A DNA stretch of 64,000 bases from Symbiodinium natans. Lineage: Eukaryota; Sar; Dinophyceae; Suessiales; Symbiodiniaceae. Under the pieces are notes generated by a model. It worked only from the letters and a program-made list of their open reading frames with translations. It was not told the DNA's origin and made no database searches. Shown piece after piece: positions 31,659 to 42,326 of the stretch (within the stretch, counting starts at the first letter, position 1; each line of letters begins with the position of its first letter). A program made the position numbers and the translations under genes. Location of the stretch: the NCBI GenBank assembly GCA_905221605.1, contig CAJNDS010002297.1:447358-511357 (forward strand), given 5' to 3'.

Positions 31659-34395
31659 ATGGTGGGACTTGGGGCTGTGGTGACAGCTGTCGTTGCTGGT
31701 GTGGCGCATGGATGCTCGCGGGCTTACTATGAGGACGGCACCGGCCACTTCTACACCGGGCGTACCATGGATTGGCAGGAGCCAACCAAGGCCAAAGTTT
31801 GGGCATTTCCGAAGGGCATGAAGAGGGACGGGGGCGTCGGTGCCGGTTCGCTTGAGTGGACCTCCAAGTGGAATTCCGTGGTGACATCCTTCTACGACGT
31901 GGGGTCCGTGGATGGCATCAACGAGAAGGGTTTGGTTGGCAGCCTTCTATACTTGGTCGAGACTGATTACGGGTCCGAGAAGCGTGGCGATCAGAAGAAG
32001 GTGTCCATGGGCGCCTGGCTGCAGTACGTTGTGGACAGCTTTGCCACCGTTCCAGAAGCCGTCGCAGCCCTGCAGGCGGATGACATTAACATCATCGCCC
32101 CGACTCTTCCCAGTGGAGACTCTGCCAGTGGACACCTCGCCATTTCTGATGCAGCCAATGGCTCTGCAATCTTTGAGTACATAGCTGGCCGCCTGGTCAT
32201 CCACAACGGTTCCCAATATAAAGTGATGACCAACTCGCCTCCATACGATCAGCAGCTAGCGCTGACGGCATACTGGCAGGAGATTGGTGGGAGCACCTTC
32301 CTCCCAGGAACGTATCGAGCGGCCGACCGCTTCGCACGTTTGAGCTACATCCTTCATTCGGTTCCCAAGGCCACCCGCCTGCTCAGCTCCGTTTGAATGC
32401 CCCCAACCTGTGGTCCAGAAGCTTTAAAGGCGCAAAGAAACCTGTACACCTGACATGCTCGAGGGTAGCCCCAAGGCTCTTAAGGCCATGGGCTGAACCT
32501 CCGGCGCCTTAAGAAACCTGAAGGCCCCCGGAGTTTTCCTGCCTTCCTGGGGCGTGTGGGGCCCTTTGTATTGGAGATCATCTTCGTATTCTAGAATATG
32601 AATATTATGAAGATTATGGAGATTGTTTTTTGTGGGGTCGTACGCTTTTGATGGCTGTGGTTGTGTTCGGCTTCTAAGGTTTAGGGGTTTAGGGTGTATG
32701 GTTTAGGTAAGGGTATGCCCTCCACGAACTGGTGAAACTGAATGAGCCTGGAAAGCGTGGCATATAGGCGTGCAAATTCTAGATGAGCGCAGTCTTGCTC
32801 TGACAAATGAAGGTGCTGCAACTGCAACCATGCCGTTAGCCATGAAGGGCTTCGGGATCTTCAGGGTTTGGGGTCGTGGCTGGCACCTTGCTCAGGTGAA
32901 CACATCCGAGTTGGCTGTGGCGACCGTCTTCTCCCTGGTGCGAGAAGTCTCCGTGCCCCTGGGGCTGATGGACCCGCGCCACCCGAATTTGGCCTCGACG
33001 CGGTGGCTTGTAAAGATGTTTACTGCCTTTTGGGTTCTGACCCTAAAGGGTTTGGGGTTAAGGTTTTCATGCCTAAACCTTAAACCAATAAACCTTAACT
33101 TATGAACCCTATAGGGTGTAAAGGTGAACCCTAAACCTTGAGACAGAAACCCTATAGGGTTTAAAGGTTTCGGGTTAAGGCTTAGTTGCTTAACCCTAAA
33201 GGGGTTTTGGGGCTTCTCTTTAAAGCCTTAAACCCGCAATCGAAAGGGCCCAAGACAAAACCCCCCCTCCCGTGTTGATAAGCAAACTTAATGCTCATAA
33301 GGAATATGTTGTGCGACGAAAAACTCATTCAAATCACGATTAAGTACGCAGATTACGTACCAACTCATACATAGTCTAAATGCCGTTTGCAGAACCCTTA
33401 AGTTTTCAACTCGGTTTAAATGCCTAAAGCTGAAACCCCAAACCCTTAAAACTTAACCCCGTAGGGTTCAAAGGTGACAGGTTTAGGTGTAATTGCCGGA
33501 TTAGGTTTAAATGCCTAAATCTTAAACCCTAAACCGTTAAACCTTAGCCCTATAGGGTTGAAAGGTTAAGGCTTTAGGTTTAATTCGACTTAGGCTTAAT
33601 TGCCTAAAACTTAAACCCGACACCGTTAAGCCGTTAAGCCTTAACCCCATAGGGTTTAAAGGTTAAGGGTTTAGGTTTAATGCTTAACCCTGTAGTTGTC
33701 GGGCTTCTCTTTAAAACCCTAAACCCTTGACCGATCGGGTCTTAGAGGATAAGCCCTGAAAACCCTTAAAAAAGGTTTTGTGCTTAAACTGTTTAACTTT
33801 TCGTGCTAAAACAAGAAGAGGGCCTACAGCTCAAAGTGGTTACACGTAGCCGAACTTCAAACGCTTGTAAACCGTTCAAGCGCACAGATGTTTAGACCTC
33901 TGTTCGAAGATTTGGCCACACACGCAGTAGAACCTCGCTCCCAACTCCCTCCTAACTCAGACCCGGCCCTCGGAACTGTCGCTCCCATCGCAGCCATATA
34001 TATATATATATATCGAATGGTACCCCGCCCCCCTCTAATCCTCAAACCCACCGTAAGGACAGCGTATGGAAGATGTCTGTCCCCCTAAACCCACCCACAT
34101 CGCCCCGCCCTGTCGGCTAATTCGCATCACCTTCATGGTAAGCGGGCAGAAGTTCTTCCACTACCCGAGGTGGCGCAGCGTCACCGACCACACCGCTCGG
34201 CGCTACTTCTTCGAGTCCACGACGCATCCCAGCGTCTTCTGGGTGGACTTGAAGAGCGTCGACTTCACAGGAGGAGCGAAGCGCCTGCCCTGGCCAGAGG
34301 AGGACTTGGCTGGAGATGTCTCAAGCAAGTTTGCGCCCGCCGAGCCCTTTCCGTTCCTCCGCCCGGGTCATCACTCCCGACGCCTGCTTGTATAG
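31659..34395 (+). CDS. Choloylglycine hydrolase / penicillin V acylase-like Ntn hydrolase, copy 3
   Basis: Exons 31659-32369, 32896-33002 and 34170-34395 give 347 residues. Catalytic Cys19 after the leader, 'GRTMDWQEP', 'INEKGLVGSLLYL', 'MTNSPPYDQQL' and 'DRFARLSY' are all present, and exon 3 reads 'RYFFESTTHPSVFWVDLKSV' and 'LPWPEEDLAGDV'. Intron 1 is GC-AG (526 bp). Intron 2 is GT-AG (1167 bp), fourteen times longer than in copy 2, and is filled with TTTAGGG/CCTAAACC derivatives and a (TA)n-GGTACC-C run. The same GTGGC follows the donor and acceptor cuts, a direct repeat at the splice borders. The protein looks intact; only the gene has grown. Copy 3 resembles copy 1 more in some exon 1 positions and copy 2 in exons 2-3 and flanks, which suggests conversion between copies. 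Confidence 0.84.
33040..33760. repeat. Degenerate telomere-like repeats filling intron 2 of copy 3
   Basis: Alternating GGTTTAAAGGTT and CCTAAACCTTAAACC motifs, many paired as inverted repeats around 'CCCTATAGGGT'. The intron could form hairpins. Confidence 0.75.
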
Positions 34396-34545
34396 TAGGG
34401 CCTGAGAACAATTAGAATTAGATGCTCCAAGGAGAGGGCATCTGCTTTTTGATATCAACTCAGATCTGAAGTTGTATAGCTTTGAAGCATATGGGCTCGG
34501 CCGGACAGGGAGGCCTCGATGCCCCTCAATCTCTGGAATCTACAA

Positions 34546-34655
34546 CTTGGTAGCCCAGTGGTCCCCCTTTCCCTTTTTTGGTTCAAGGTTCCCTTATAAA
34601 GTAGCCAACCAAAAAAAGGGTGCCCTTGTTATAAGATGGTTACTGGGCTACCAAG
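34546..34655. mobile_element. 110-bp MITE-like hairpin with 14-bp perfect TIRs and ACAA target duplication
   Basis: CTTGGTAGCCCAGT at 34546-34559 is repeated exactly in inverse at 34642-34655. An inner pair, CCCTTTTTTGGTT and AACCAAAAAAAGGG, also matches, so most of the element folds. ACAA flanks it on both sides (34542-34545, 34656-34659). The homologous flank of copy 2 has GTACAG|GCCAGCTAGG at 31202-31215 without the element: a paralogous empty site. Confidence 0.8.
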
Positions 34656-34954
34656 ACAAGCCAGCTAAGAATCTCGGCTGAAAGAGGATGTTGCACCTCG
34701 CCCCGGCAGCCCCTTCAGGTCGTGCCAAGAGTCCAACACCCTTAATTCCAACCTGCCAAACGGGTGCACCCAAAAGCCCTAGTTTGCGAGACTTTTTTGG
34801 GTTTAGGGTCTTTGCTTCGCTGCATATAGGCATTGAGAGATTCCAGCCGTCGCTGGAGTTCGTCAACTGGGCCGGGGGAGGAGTACTTAACAAGGGCGTG
34901 GTAGGAGAGGAACCTCTGACACTTCACGCGAGGCCACGGCGAATTCCCGTGCGC

Positions 34955-35050
34955 AGGATAGCAGGACGTCTGCAAGCTTAGGGCATAGTCTCGCACCCTA
35001 AATTTAACGAGACCCCTTCTGAACCAGGACCACCATCGGCAACTTGCCCT
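34955..35050. repeat. Start of a fourth duplication unit (no gene)
   Basis: CAGGACCACCAT and neighbouring GCTTAGGGC...TCGCACCCTAAA match the region just upstream of copy 3 (31480-31575). Similarity fades at about 35050 before any hydrolase exon. Confidence 0.6.
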
Positions 35051-35085
35051 GAGCCTCAGCGCCCCTAAGCCCCAATCGAAACCAG

Positions 35086-35171
35086 GTGGACATGAAAGCC
35101 TACGAAATGCAGAAGCAGCTGCGAATCACCATCGACTTCGCCCGAAGGGCAGCTTCGGCCCCAGCTCGAGG
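35086..35171 (+). CDS. Exon-like island 'VDMKAYEMQKQLRITIDFAR'
   Basis: After ACCAG the frame gives 'VDMKAYEMQKQLRITIDFAR' and 'RAASAPAR', a charged amphipathic helix with good codon character. The downstream border may be CTCGAG|GG. No family or partner recognised. Confidence 0.35.
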
Positions 35172-35269
35172 GGGCGTCGGGATGTGGGATGTTGTGGCTT
35201 CAGAGGGTTCAGTGGTCATTCTATGACTATATCAACTGTTGTATTCTATCACTCTGTTTTTCCATGATT

Positions 35270-35465
35270 CTATTCCATGATTCTATGATTCTATGATTCT
35301 ATGATTCTATGATTCTATGATTCTATGGTTCTACTGTTCCATGATTCTATGATTCTATTATACTATTCTTCTCTTATTCGATCATTCTACTATTTGACTG
35401 TTCTATTATTCTAGTACTCGACTATTCTGTTATTCCATTATTCTATTTTGTTTCTTCTTTCTGAT
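35270..35465. repeat. Octamer (TATGATTC)n and degenerate TATTCTA repeats
   Basis: Seven or more clean TATGATTC units at 35272-35330, fading into TATTCTAT-like units to about 35465. Confidence 0.9.
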
Positions 35466-35834
35466 ATGCTTGGATACGTGAATTCTTCTGTGCTTCTATT
35501 CCTCTATGCTTCTATGATTCCCTGATTTTTGTTCTTGGATTTGGTTATGATTTCAGAATTGGATTATTCCATCATTATTGTTTTGCAGTATTACAATAGT
35601 TTTGATTATATGAATCAGTACATGAATATTCTATCTTTAAGTGACATGATGATATTATGAGCTGTTGAATTAGTAAAGTATTTCTGACTATATCATGATA
35701 CTAGAAGTTCAGGGCCTTAAGGGGTGTCATTGTCACCTTGGTGAGGTTAAGCGCATGTGTTGAGCACTGGCTCGCTTGCGGTCGCATATCCTTCACCACC
35801 AGTCCAAAGAGGTGGCAGTTTCTCGCCACTGTTT

Positions 35835-38785
35835 GAACCCTAAACCCTAAACCCTAAACCCATTTCCGTCGGTGGAGCTCGCGTAGCTAGAGGTCCTGTC
35901 GGCGGCGCAGCTGGAGCAATCCATTGGCAAGGCCAGCCGCAATTTTACGAGACGTCGTTGTGCAACAGTCGGCGTGAGGAAGTGGATGGATGAAACGGTT
36001 CATGTGTGTGCGTGATGAGCACCTTGAGTATTTGTACAAAGCATACATACGCTGACATCATCCACGTGTCCCTCTCCTGCCGAAAACACTTCAATCAGAG
36101 GTCCAGCAATTGCCACCGGCATCACATGATACACAAATCTCAAGAAGAACCCCCAAGATCTGCGCCTTTGTTGGGGATGTGTGGCTTAGGGGCTCTTGGC
36201 GAGCCGGCTTTGGGGCAGGAACAGGAGCATGGATCCAGGGCGCCTCAGCTAGACTATAGAGCTTCGCAGGCAACTAGCCGCCAGCTCCCCCCTCACAAGC
36301 CCTTAACCATGATGGTTTCTTCTGCAGGCCAGCGCCCTTGCCAACGAAACGGTGGGTAAGAGCGCCGAGTATCTGAACTTGCCAGGCGCCCAAGCCCACA
36401 AAGCCCAAAAGCCCAAAGTCGTTCTGCGCTAAGGGTCCCTTTCGTTTCGGGGGTCCTGTTTTTTTTTTTTTTTTTTTTTTTACAGCGGTATTCCAGTGTC
36501 CAAGTTGTCACTCAGGGCATAACGTAGAACAACCTTCAAGCAACCAATGTCTTGAAAGCTGGCCGCTCGTGTCAGCTTGAACGAGGCCCGGGATTAGGCT
36601 TTGGGCCAGTTTAAGAACCTGATGGTTGCCTTCATGTGTTATGCGAGTTCCTGAGGCATGTCATATGTTTTAGTCCGAACTCCACATCTCACAGCCAAAG
36701 GAGCTTGAATGCCCCAGACCTTCAGTACCTTCAAGAGCTAGAAGCCCTCTCTCCCCTCTCTCCCCTCCCCCCCTGGCCGGGAGGCTTCCCTCCCGCGGGG
36801 CTTTGGCGGCCACCGCCGCCCAAAGGCTTCGGCGAGCGCCCCTCCGACATGGCCCCAGCTTTCCTGGACTTCCTCTACCAGGCGCCTCCTGAAAGTTGGA
36901 GTGTTTTTTGAGGGTGTTGCAGGGCTTTCGAACTCACTGGTGCCCAATTTCCAAATTCTCCGAACACCCTACGGTATGCAGGGCCCTAATCAAACTCTGA
37001 ACCCCCCACGCTATGCAGGGCCCTAATAAAAAGGTGGAGCAGATTCCACTGTGCTAGATCTAGAACCTCAGCGCTAAACCCTAAACCCTTTAGCTTTACC
37101 CTTCCTTAACCCCAATGCTCCCTGCCTCAAGCAACGCCTCAAGAAATCCTTTGTACTGACCTCCCTGAGGTGCCATGGAGCCTCGGCACAAGCAGTTGCG
37201 CGGGGCTTTTTGAGACACAGGGTTTGTTTTAAGTTTGGCTGGGGTTTGATGTTTTGGATTTGGGCAGCGTTTCCTGGAGGTCTTGGGATGTAAAGTTGCA
37301 GGGTGGCAGTTGCCTACTAGCCCTTTGTGGGTGAGTTTTCCCCAGCTCGACCTGCTGAAGCGTCAAGTGTCTCCAGGCCCGATGAGGACAGAAGATGTTG
37401 GAAGCAAAGGTCCTCATTCAAGCGCAACTCCGGCCCTCCCCTCCCCCCAGGGCACCCGACAAAGCAAACATAAGCCTCGACCCCGAAACTCTGAAGCCTG
37501 AACCGTAATCAAGCAGCAGCATAAAAAAAACCACTGCCTGCAAAGATTCTCCACCCTTCTTCCGCCCCAGGGTTAAGTATGCTAGACCTGAAGCTGGTGC
37601 GACAATGTGTTGAAAGCAGGAAAGAACGCGTGGCGGCAGGGCCAAACTCCATCCTCAGCCTGGCAGGCCATGCTTGCAGCAGTGAATTACTTGCCCGAGT
37701 ATCAAAACTCCCCAAATCGCTGCGAAATTGGAAACATGAGGTTCCTTCTGGGGCAGGGAAGGGGGGGCGGGGGAGTGTTGTTTTTTGAGGGGTGGCCTAA
37801 ACGAACAGGCCCGAGCCACACCTTTTTAAGACAAAGCCTTCCGCCGTTGGCCGCCGTTTGGGGGGGAGCCTGTTTCGGCTCGTCAGCCCCGCTCACATCG
37901 CTTAAAGGGCCTCATTTTAATAGTCTTGTTACCATCCCGTTTGAGCTCACTATGTTAAATGGCTGTAAGGCACGAATCCATTCAACCTTTCGCCAAAAGC
38001 CCGTTTTCAGCACATGCAATTCTAAGGGTTTTTTGCTCTCCTTTTGTTTTTTCCTCTTCATAAACTCTTAATTGTAAACCCTGCGACCCCTGCGAAAGAC
38101 TTCTTTTATGGGCCGCTACATGTCTGCAAAAGCGGTTCAGGCTTCGGGGCTTGGATGGCATGATGGAAAGAAGAGACTCTGAGACCTCCTCGACCCAGAA
38201 TCCCCCACCCAAATTCCGAAACCACGTTGCAGCCCCAAACATGATCCCTTTCCTGAGCCTGACAGACCCCTACTCCGAACCGGGCGGGCCTGCTGGGCGC
38301 GAGGTGGGGCAATTAGGTTGAGGGCCGGGTATGACGTTGGAAGGCCGAAGCTTACGGGCCTTCGGAGAGGGTTTGGCCTGATGGTCTAGGATGTAGGATG
38401 TGTGTGAAGTGTCTGTAAGATGTTGGCACGAGGCCGTGGGGGTGAGGGTGCCGGGGTGCTGCATCGGCCATGCATCAGACTTGAGTAAAAAGGTCTGTAG
38501 GCAGGGAAGCTCACGCGGGTGTGGCGGGCGTTCCTGCAAGGAGGATCATGTAGGGATGAGTGGTTCATCCACTGCCTAGTGCCGCCAACTTTTGTGGCTG
38601 TTTTGCAGGCACCTTTGCATCTTTCCCGAGTGGCTTGTTGAGAAGCATGATTCTAACGGGCCAAAGGCACCCGAAGTCTTGCAACAGCGCAACCCTACAC
38701 CTCGTGCCCGCGGAAGCCATGCGCACCCTCAGCCTGTATCTCGAAAGCCCTCACAAAAATTCCCCAAAAACCCTAAGCATGCATG
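35835..38785. other. Gene-poor stretch
   Basis: Short CCCTAAA patches at 35838-35860 and 37075, a run of 23 T at 36459-36481, and a Pro-rich frame at 36780-36910. No frame could be linked into a gene model. Confidence 0.4.
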
Positions 38786-38966
38786 ACACAAAGCATCACA
38801 CAAAGCAACACCAGAAGCAACACCAAAAGCAACACCAAAAGCAACACCAAAAGCACCACCAAAAGCAACAAGAGCAGGTCCACGACTTCTTCGGTTCGCC
38901 CCCGCTTCCCGGGCCGTCGGACGGGGACGCGGCGCCACTGGACGGCGTCGAAGGGGGGGTTGAGGT
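38786..38966 (+). CDS. Exon-like island with His/Gln/Lys repeat, ending at GTAAGC
   Basis: A 12-bp minisatellite (CAACACCAAAAG, about six copies, 38805-38875) is in frame as a Gln-His-Gln-Lys repeat. It continues as 'QVHDFFGSPPLPGPSDGDAA' and 'PLDGVEGGVE' and ends exactly at GAG|GTAAGC, a strong donor followed within 10 bases by TTTAGGG units. This could be the end of an internal exon coding a low-complexity region. The 5' border is unclear. Confidence 0.35.
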
Positions 38967-38969
38967 AAG

Positions 38970-39030
38970 CTTTGAGGGTTTAGGGTTTAGGGTTAGGGTT
39001 TAGGTTTAGGGTTTATATAGGGTTTAGGGT
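38970..39030. repeat. TTTAGGG tract directly after a splice donor
   Basis: GAGGGTTTAGGGTTTAGGG and variants begin 10 bases past GTAAGC. Confidence 0.8.
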
Positions 39031-40235
39031 GCAGGGCTGTTCAAACTGATAGGAAGGGGAGGTTTTTGGGGGGGAGAACTTTGGAGCTCTTTCTCTCTGA
39101 GATTTTCAGTACAGTGGCTGTGGGACCCATGGGTCGGTTCTTCTTGAAGTTTTTTGCCCTTAATTCCGAGACTGTTGCGTTAAACCCCAAATGAAGGCCT
39201 CCTAGTGAACTGAAGAATCCGTCAGGGCAATTTTGGCCCTTGGAAGCATGAGGGAACCTTCGGCGGGTGTTGTCTTGCCCGGCTTGATGCTAAAGTTCAG
39301 AACTTTGTCGGAGCATTTCCCCGAACCTCATACGAAAATGATAAAACGTAAGCCCTCAAAGGGCTTTTGCCCTGTTACGGCGCGTATTGATCTAGGGCCA
39401 GAAGGTTTTGGGACTTGGGTGCCACCCTCGTGCTCTTGATCTTGTTTTGGGAGTCTTAGGGGGCCGTTTCTCAGGTCCGGAGGAATCGCCGGCATGGCGG
39501 GTGGTGTCATGGGTGCGGCATCCGGCCTCGCGGGCGCGGCAGGCGGTTCAGGGTTTTGGGGTTTTGGGGTTTTAGGGGTTTCGGGCGCAGGGTTCTAGGG
39601 TAAGAGTAGGGCCTCAGTGAACAACAAGTGAACCTGCCCAGAAGGAAGTACGAGCCCTGTAAACCCCGAAGCCGCAAAGCCCTAAACCCAAAACCCTAGT
39701 CGACCCAAGGGTCGCTCACAGGTGCAGCCGGACTCGCCAAAGCGTTGTGAGCAGCCACGCGAGAAAAAGAGAGCCTATTTTGCCACTCAGGCGGTTTAAA
39801 ATTTGCAGGGCGTTGGGCTGCTGGGGCAACCCAGGCCCTATAAACTAGTCACCTGGCTTAGCTAAGGGCTGGCAGGGCCAGAGGTATAAGTGGTGCATCT
39901 AGTTGCGGACAGGCGCCGACATCGATGGTAGGGCAACTGCACGTGGTGTTTGCGAGTTCGGGGTTAAGGCAGGGCCCCTAGCGTACCCGAAAAGTGGCAA
40001 CATCGTTCAGAGAACTTTGCGGAATCCACAGCCTTCATGGACATTGCGCAAGCTGTGGTCCTCAAACTGCATCTACCCACACAGGCATTCCGTAGCTTAT
40101 ACTTAGCCCTTCATCTTGGGAGGCAAGGTGGGCTGTTGGTTGCTCGGATGCCATGGTTAAAAGGGCCAGTGGTAAGTCCACGTCTCCCATGTTGTCGGGT
40201 TGGACCTCAGGCCTACACGCCTCACGGTTCCCTGA
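39031..40235. other. No recognised gene
   Basis: A Gly/Ala-rich patch ('GIAGMAGGVMGAASGLAGAA', 39481-39545) follows TTTCTCAG and may be an exon. Degenerate repeat lies at 39545-39600 and 39665-39700. Confidence 0.35.
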
Positions 40236-40322
40236 CCCCTAAACCCTAAACCCTAAGCCCTAAACCCTAAACCCTAAACCCTAAACCCTAAACCCCAAAC
40301 CCTAAACCCTAAACCCTAAAGC
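40236..40322. repeat. CCCTAAA array
   Basis: About twelve units with CCCCAAA and CCCTAAG variants. Confidence 0.92.
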
Positions 40323-40386
40323 CTGAACCATCACTGAACCCTAAACCCTAAACCCTCCATCCTAAACCTCAACCCCCCACACCCCG

Positions 40387-40465
40387 ATGGTCCCTACTTC
40401 GAAGGAGACGATCGAAGCCTTGGCTGGCAAGCTCGTGCTGAATGCTGCCAGCTTCACAGCACCAG
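40387..40465 (+). CDS. Exon-like island between two CCCTAAA arrays
   Basis: ATG-initiated 'MVPTSKETIEALAGKLVLNA' then 'ASFTAP' has helix-forming composition. Arrays of the same orientation flank it at 40236-40322 and 40484-40562. No family recognised. Confidence 0.3.
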
Positions 40466-40483
40466 CCTCGGAAACCCTGAGCC

Positions 40484-40562
40484 CTTAAACCCTAAACCCT
40501 AAACCCCAAACCCCCAAAACCCTAAACCCCAAACCCCAAACCCTAAACCCTAAACCCTAAAA
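40484..40562. repeat. CCCTAAA array
   Basis: Ten or eleven units, including CCCCAAA variants. Confidence 0.92.
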
Positions 40563-42326
40563 CTCTTGGGAGTTCAGGGGTTTGGCCAGCTTTAGACGTG
40601 AAGAAGCCTGTCGTGGCTGTTGGCCTATCTTTCCCAAGGCAGGGGGTGGTCTTCTTCTCCGCCTGAATGTTCCCAAGAGTAGCCTCATGCGAGTCCAAGA
40701 TGCTCGCCTAGTTTACGTCGATAGGCCTTCATGGTCTTGGCTTCGGAATACCGACTCATCTGAGCTGAGCTGTCGGCATATAGGGGCACCCCCCCCCCCC
40801 CCCCCCCCGAAGTGGCTTTGCCACAAGGCCGTGCTGTACACCATTCAGAATTCCAAGACAATAAAATCCTTCTGGCTCTTTGACTCCCTGGACCCTGACC
40901 CCCCGCCAACACTCTGCCAACGCAACGCTTCTGAATCCCCGAGCATCCGAAATCCATTGACCTTAGCCCCTGCACCACTCCTAACACTGCAACCCTACAC
41001 CCTAGGCCCGACACCCTAAGCCGGACACCCTAAAACCCCTATCGCCAGAGAACCCCCGAAGCCCTTGAACGGAAGGTGCCTGGCACTGACACGGCGCCAC
41101 CCCTCCGAGCAGCGGGAGTCCCTCGGCCCCCGGGAGTTGGGGGTTGAAACGGGCTAGGGTTTGGTGTTTAGGGTTTAGGGTTTGGGGTTTGGGGTTTAGG
41201 GTCGAGGACTCAGGGCTCTTGAGTTTGTTCGATCAAAAACTCTACAAAGAGTTGGCTGTGGACCCAATGTTTAGCTGCAGTTTAGCTTGGGGTTTGGGCC
41301 GGGTGAGGGGATTCCTCTCCGTTCGTTCCGAAGGGGACCTTCATTCTCTCTTCAAGGGTTTGTGTGCCCGCACAGGGTACCCGCCTGGATCTAGGCTCTG
41401 ATACGTAGACATCCAGGATTCGAGGCTTCAAGAAGGCCAGGCAGAATTTCGGTGCGGCTCCTGTCTAAATTGCAGGGTCTTCAGGGGGCTTTTTTGACTT
41501 TCCCAAACCTTCGCAAAACGAAGGTCTATGTGCTTCTGAGCACCATGAACCACTCCTGTGCACCCTCCGTGCGTCTGGAGACGACTGTGGAGTCTGGTGC
41601 AGAGGTGCCCCTCCCAACCGGTGAATGATAGGGAATTTCCCTCTTTCACTTGCCTCCCTGGAAAAAGTTTGGATTTAGTTCGAAAACCTCCAGAACCCTG
41701 GTTCTCAGTATTACCTAGTGAAGGATTCAGGGATTTTCGTTAGTGGCCTTGAGGTTCTTGTCCTCAACCACCACTTTCCGCCCGAAACCCTCAAAAGGGT
41801 TCAGGGTTTGGGGGGTCGGCTTCTCTCGACAAGCCGAGAGCCCCTGTTTTGCATGCCCTAAACGTTAAGCTCTAAATCCGCAACCCTCAACCCTAAGCCT
41901 TCAAGCACACATCCCTAAGACTCTCCACGAAATATGTGGAATGGTTTATCGTTAGCCGGATTGGAAGCCCCTAATCCGGGACATGTTCTTCAACCCAAGG
42001 CCCTTTAGTCTTCTTCGCTCGCACTACGCAGGTATCCATGCTGACAACGAGACAGCTGGAGGTTCCTCCCAGCTTGCCGAGACTTGTTCAGGGTCTGTGT
42101 GTCTCAAGATGTTTAATCAGGCACTGTTCATGTAGCGGCGCAGGTTGCTGTTCAACGCGTCAACAACAGGGTGCCACAACGAAAAGTCTCCTGGTGCTTC
42201 GACATTGAAGATTGCAGTCGCTGGTCTGTTGCAGCTCTTTTTGTTGTTAGGTACCACGGCTGCAGCCAGCAAGCTGCTTCGTTGCTTTCCAGAAGTGAAA
42301 ATTTGGGGGGCGGGGGGGGGGGGGGG
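40563..42326. other. Gene-poor stretch with C run and TTTAGGG tract
   Basis: A run of 20 C lies at 40789-40808. A TTTAGGG/TTTGGGG tract lies at 41156-41205. A G-rich run at 42305-42327 borders the tandem duplication. No gene model. Confidence 0.45.

Noticed and set aside
32770-33105. Separate 111-codon gene
   Set aside because: It overlaps exon 2 of hydrolase copy 3 and runs on into intron repeat; the useful part is the exon.
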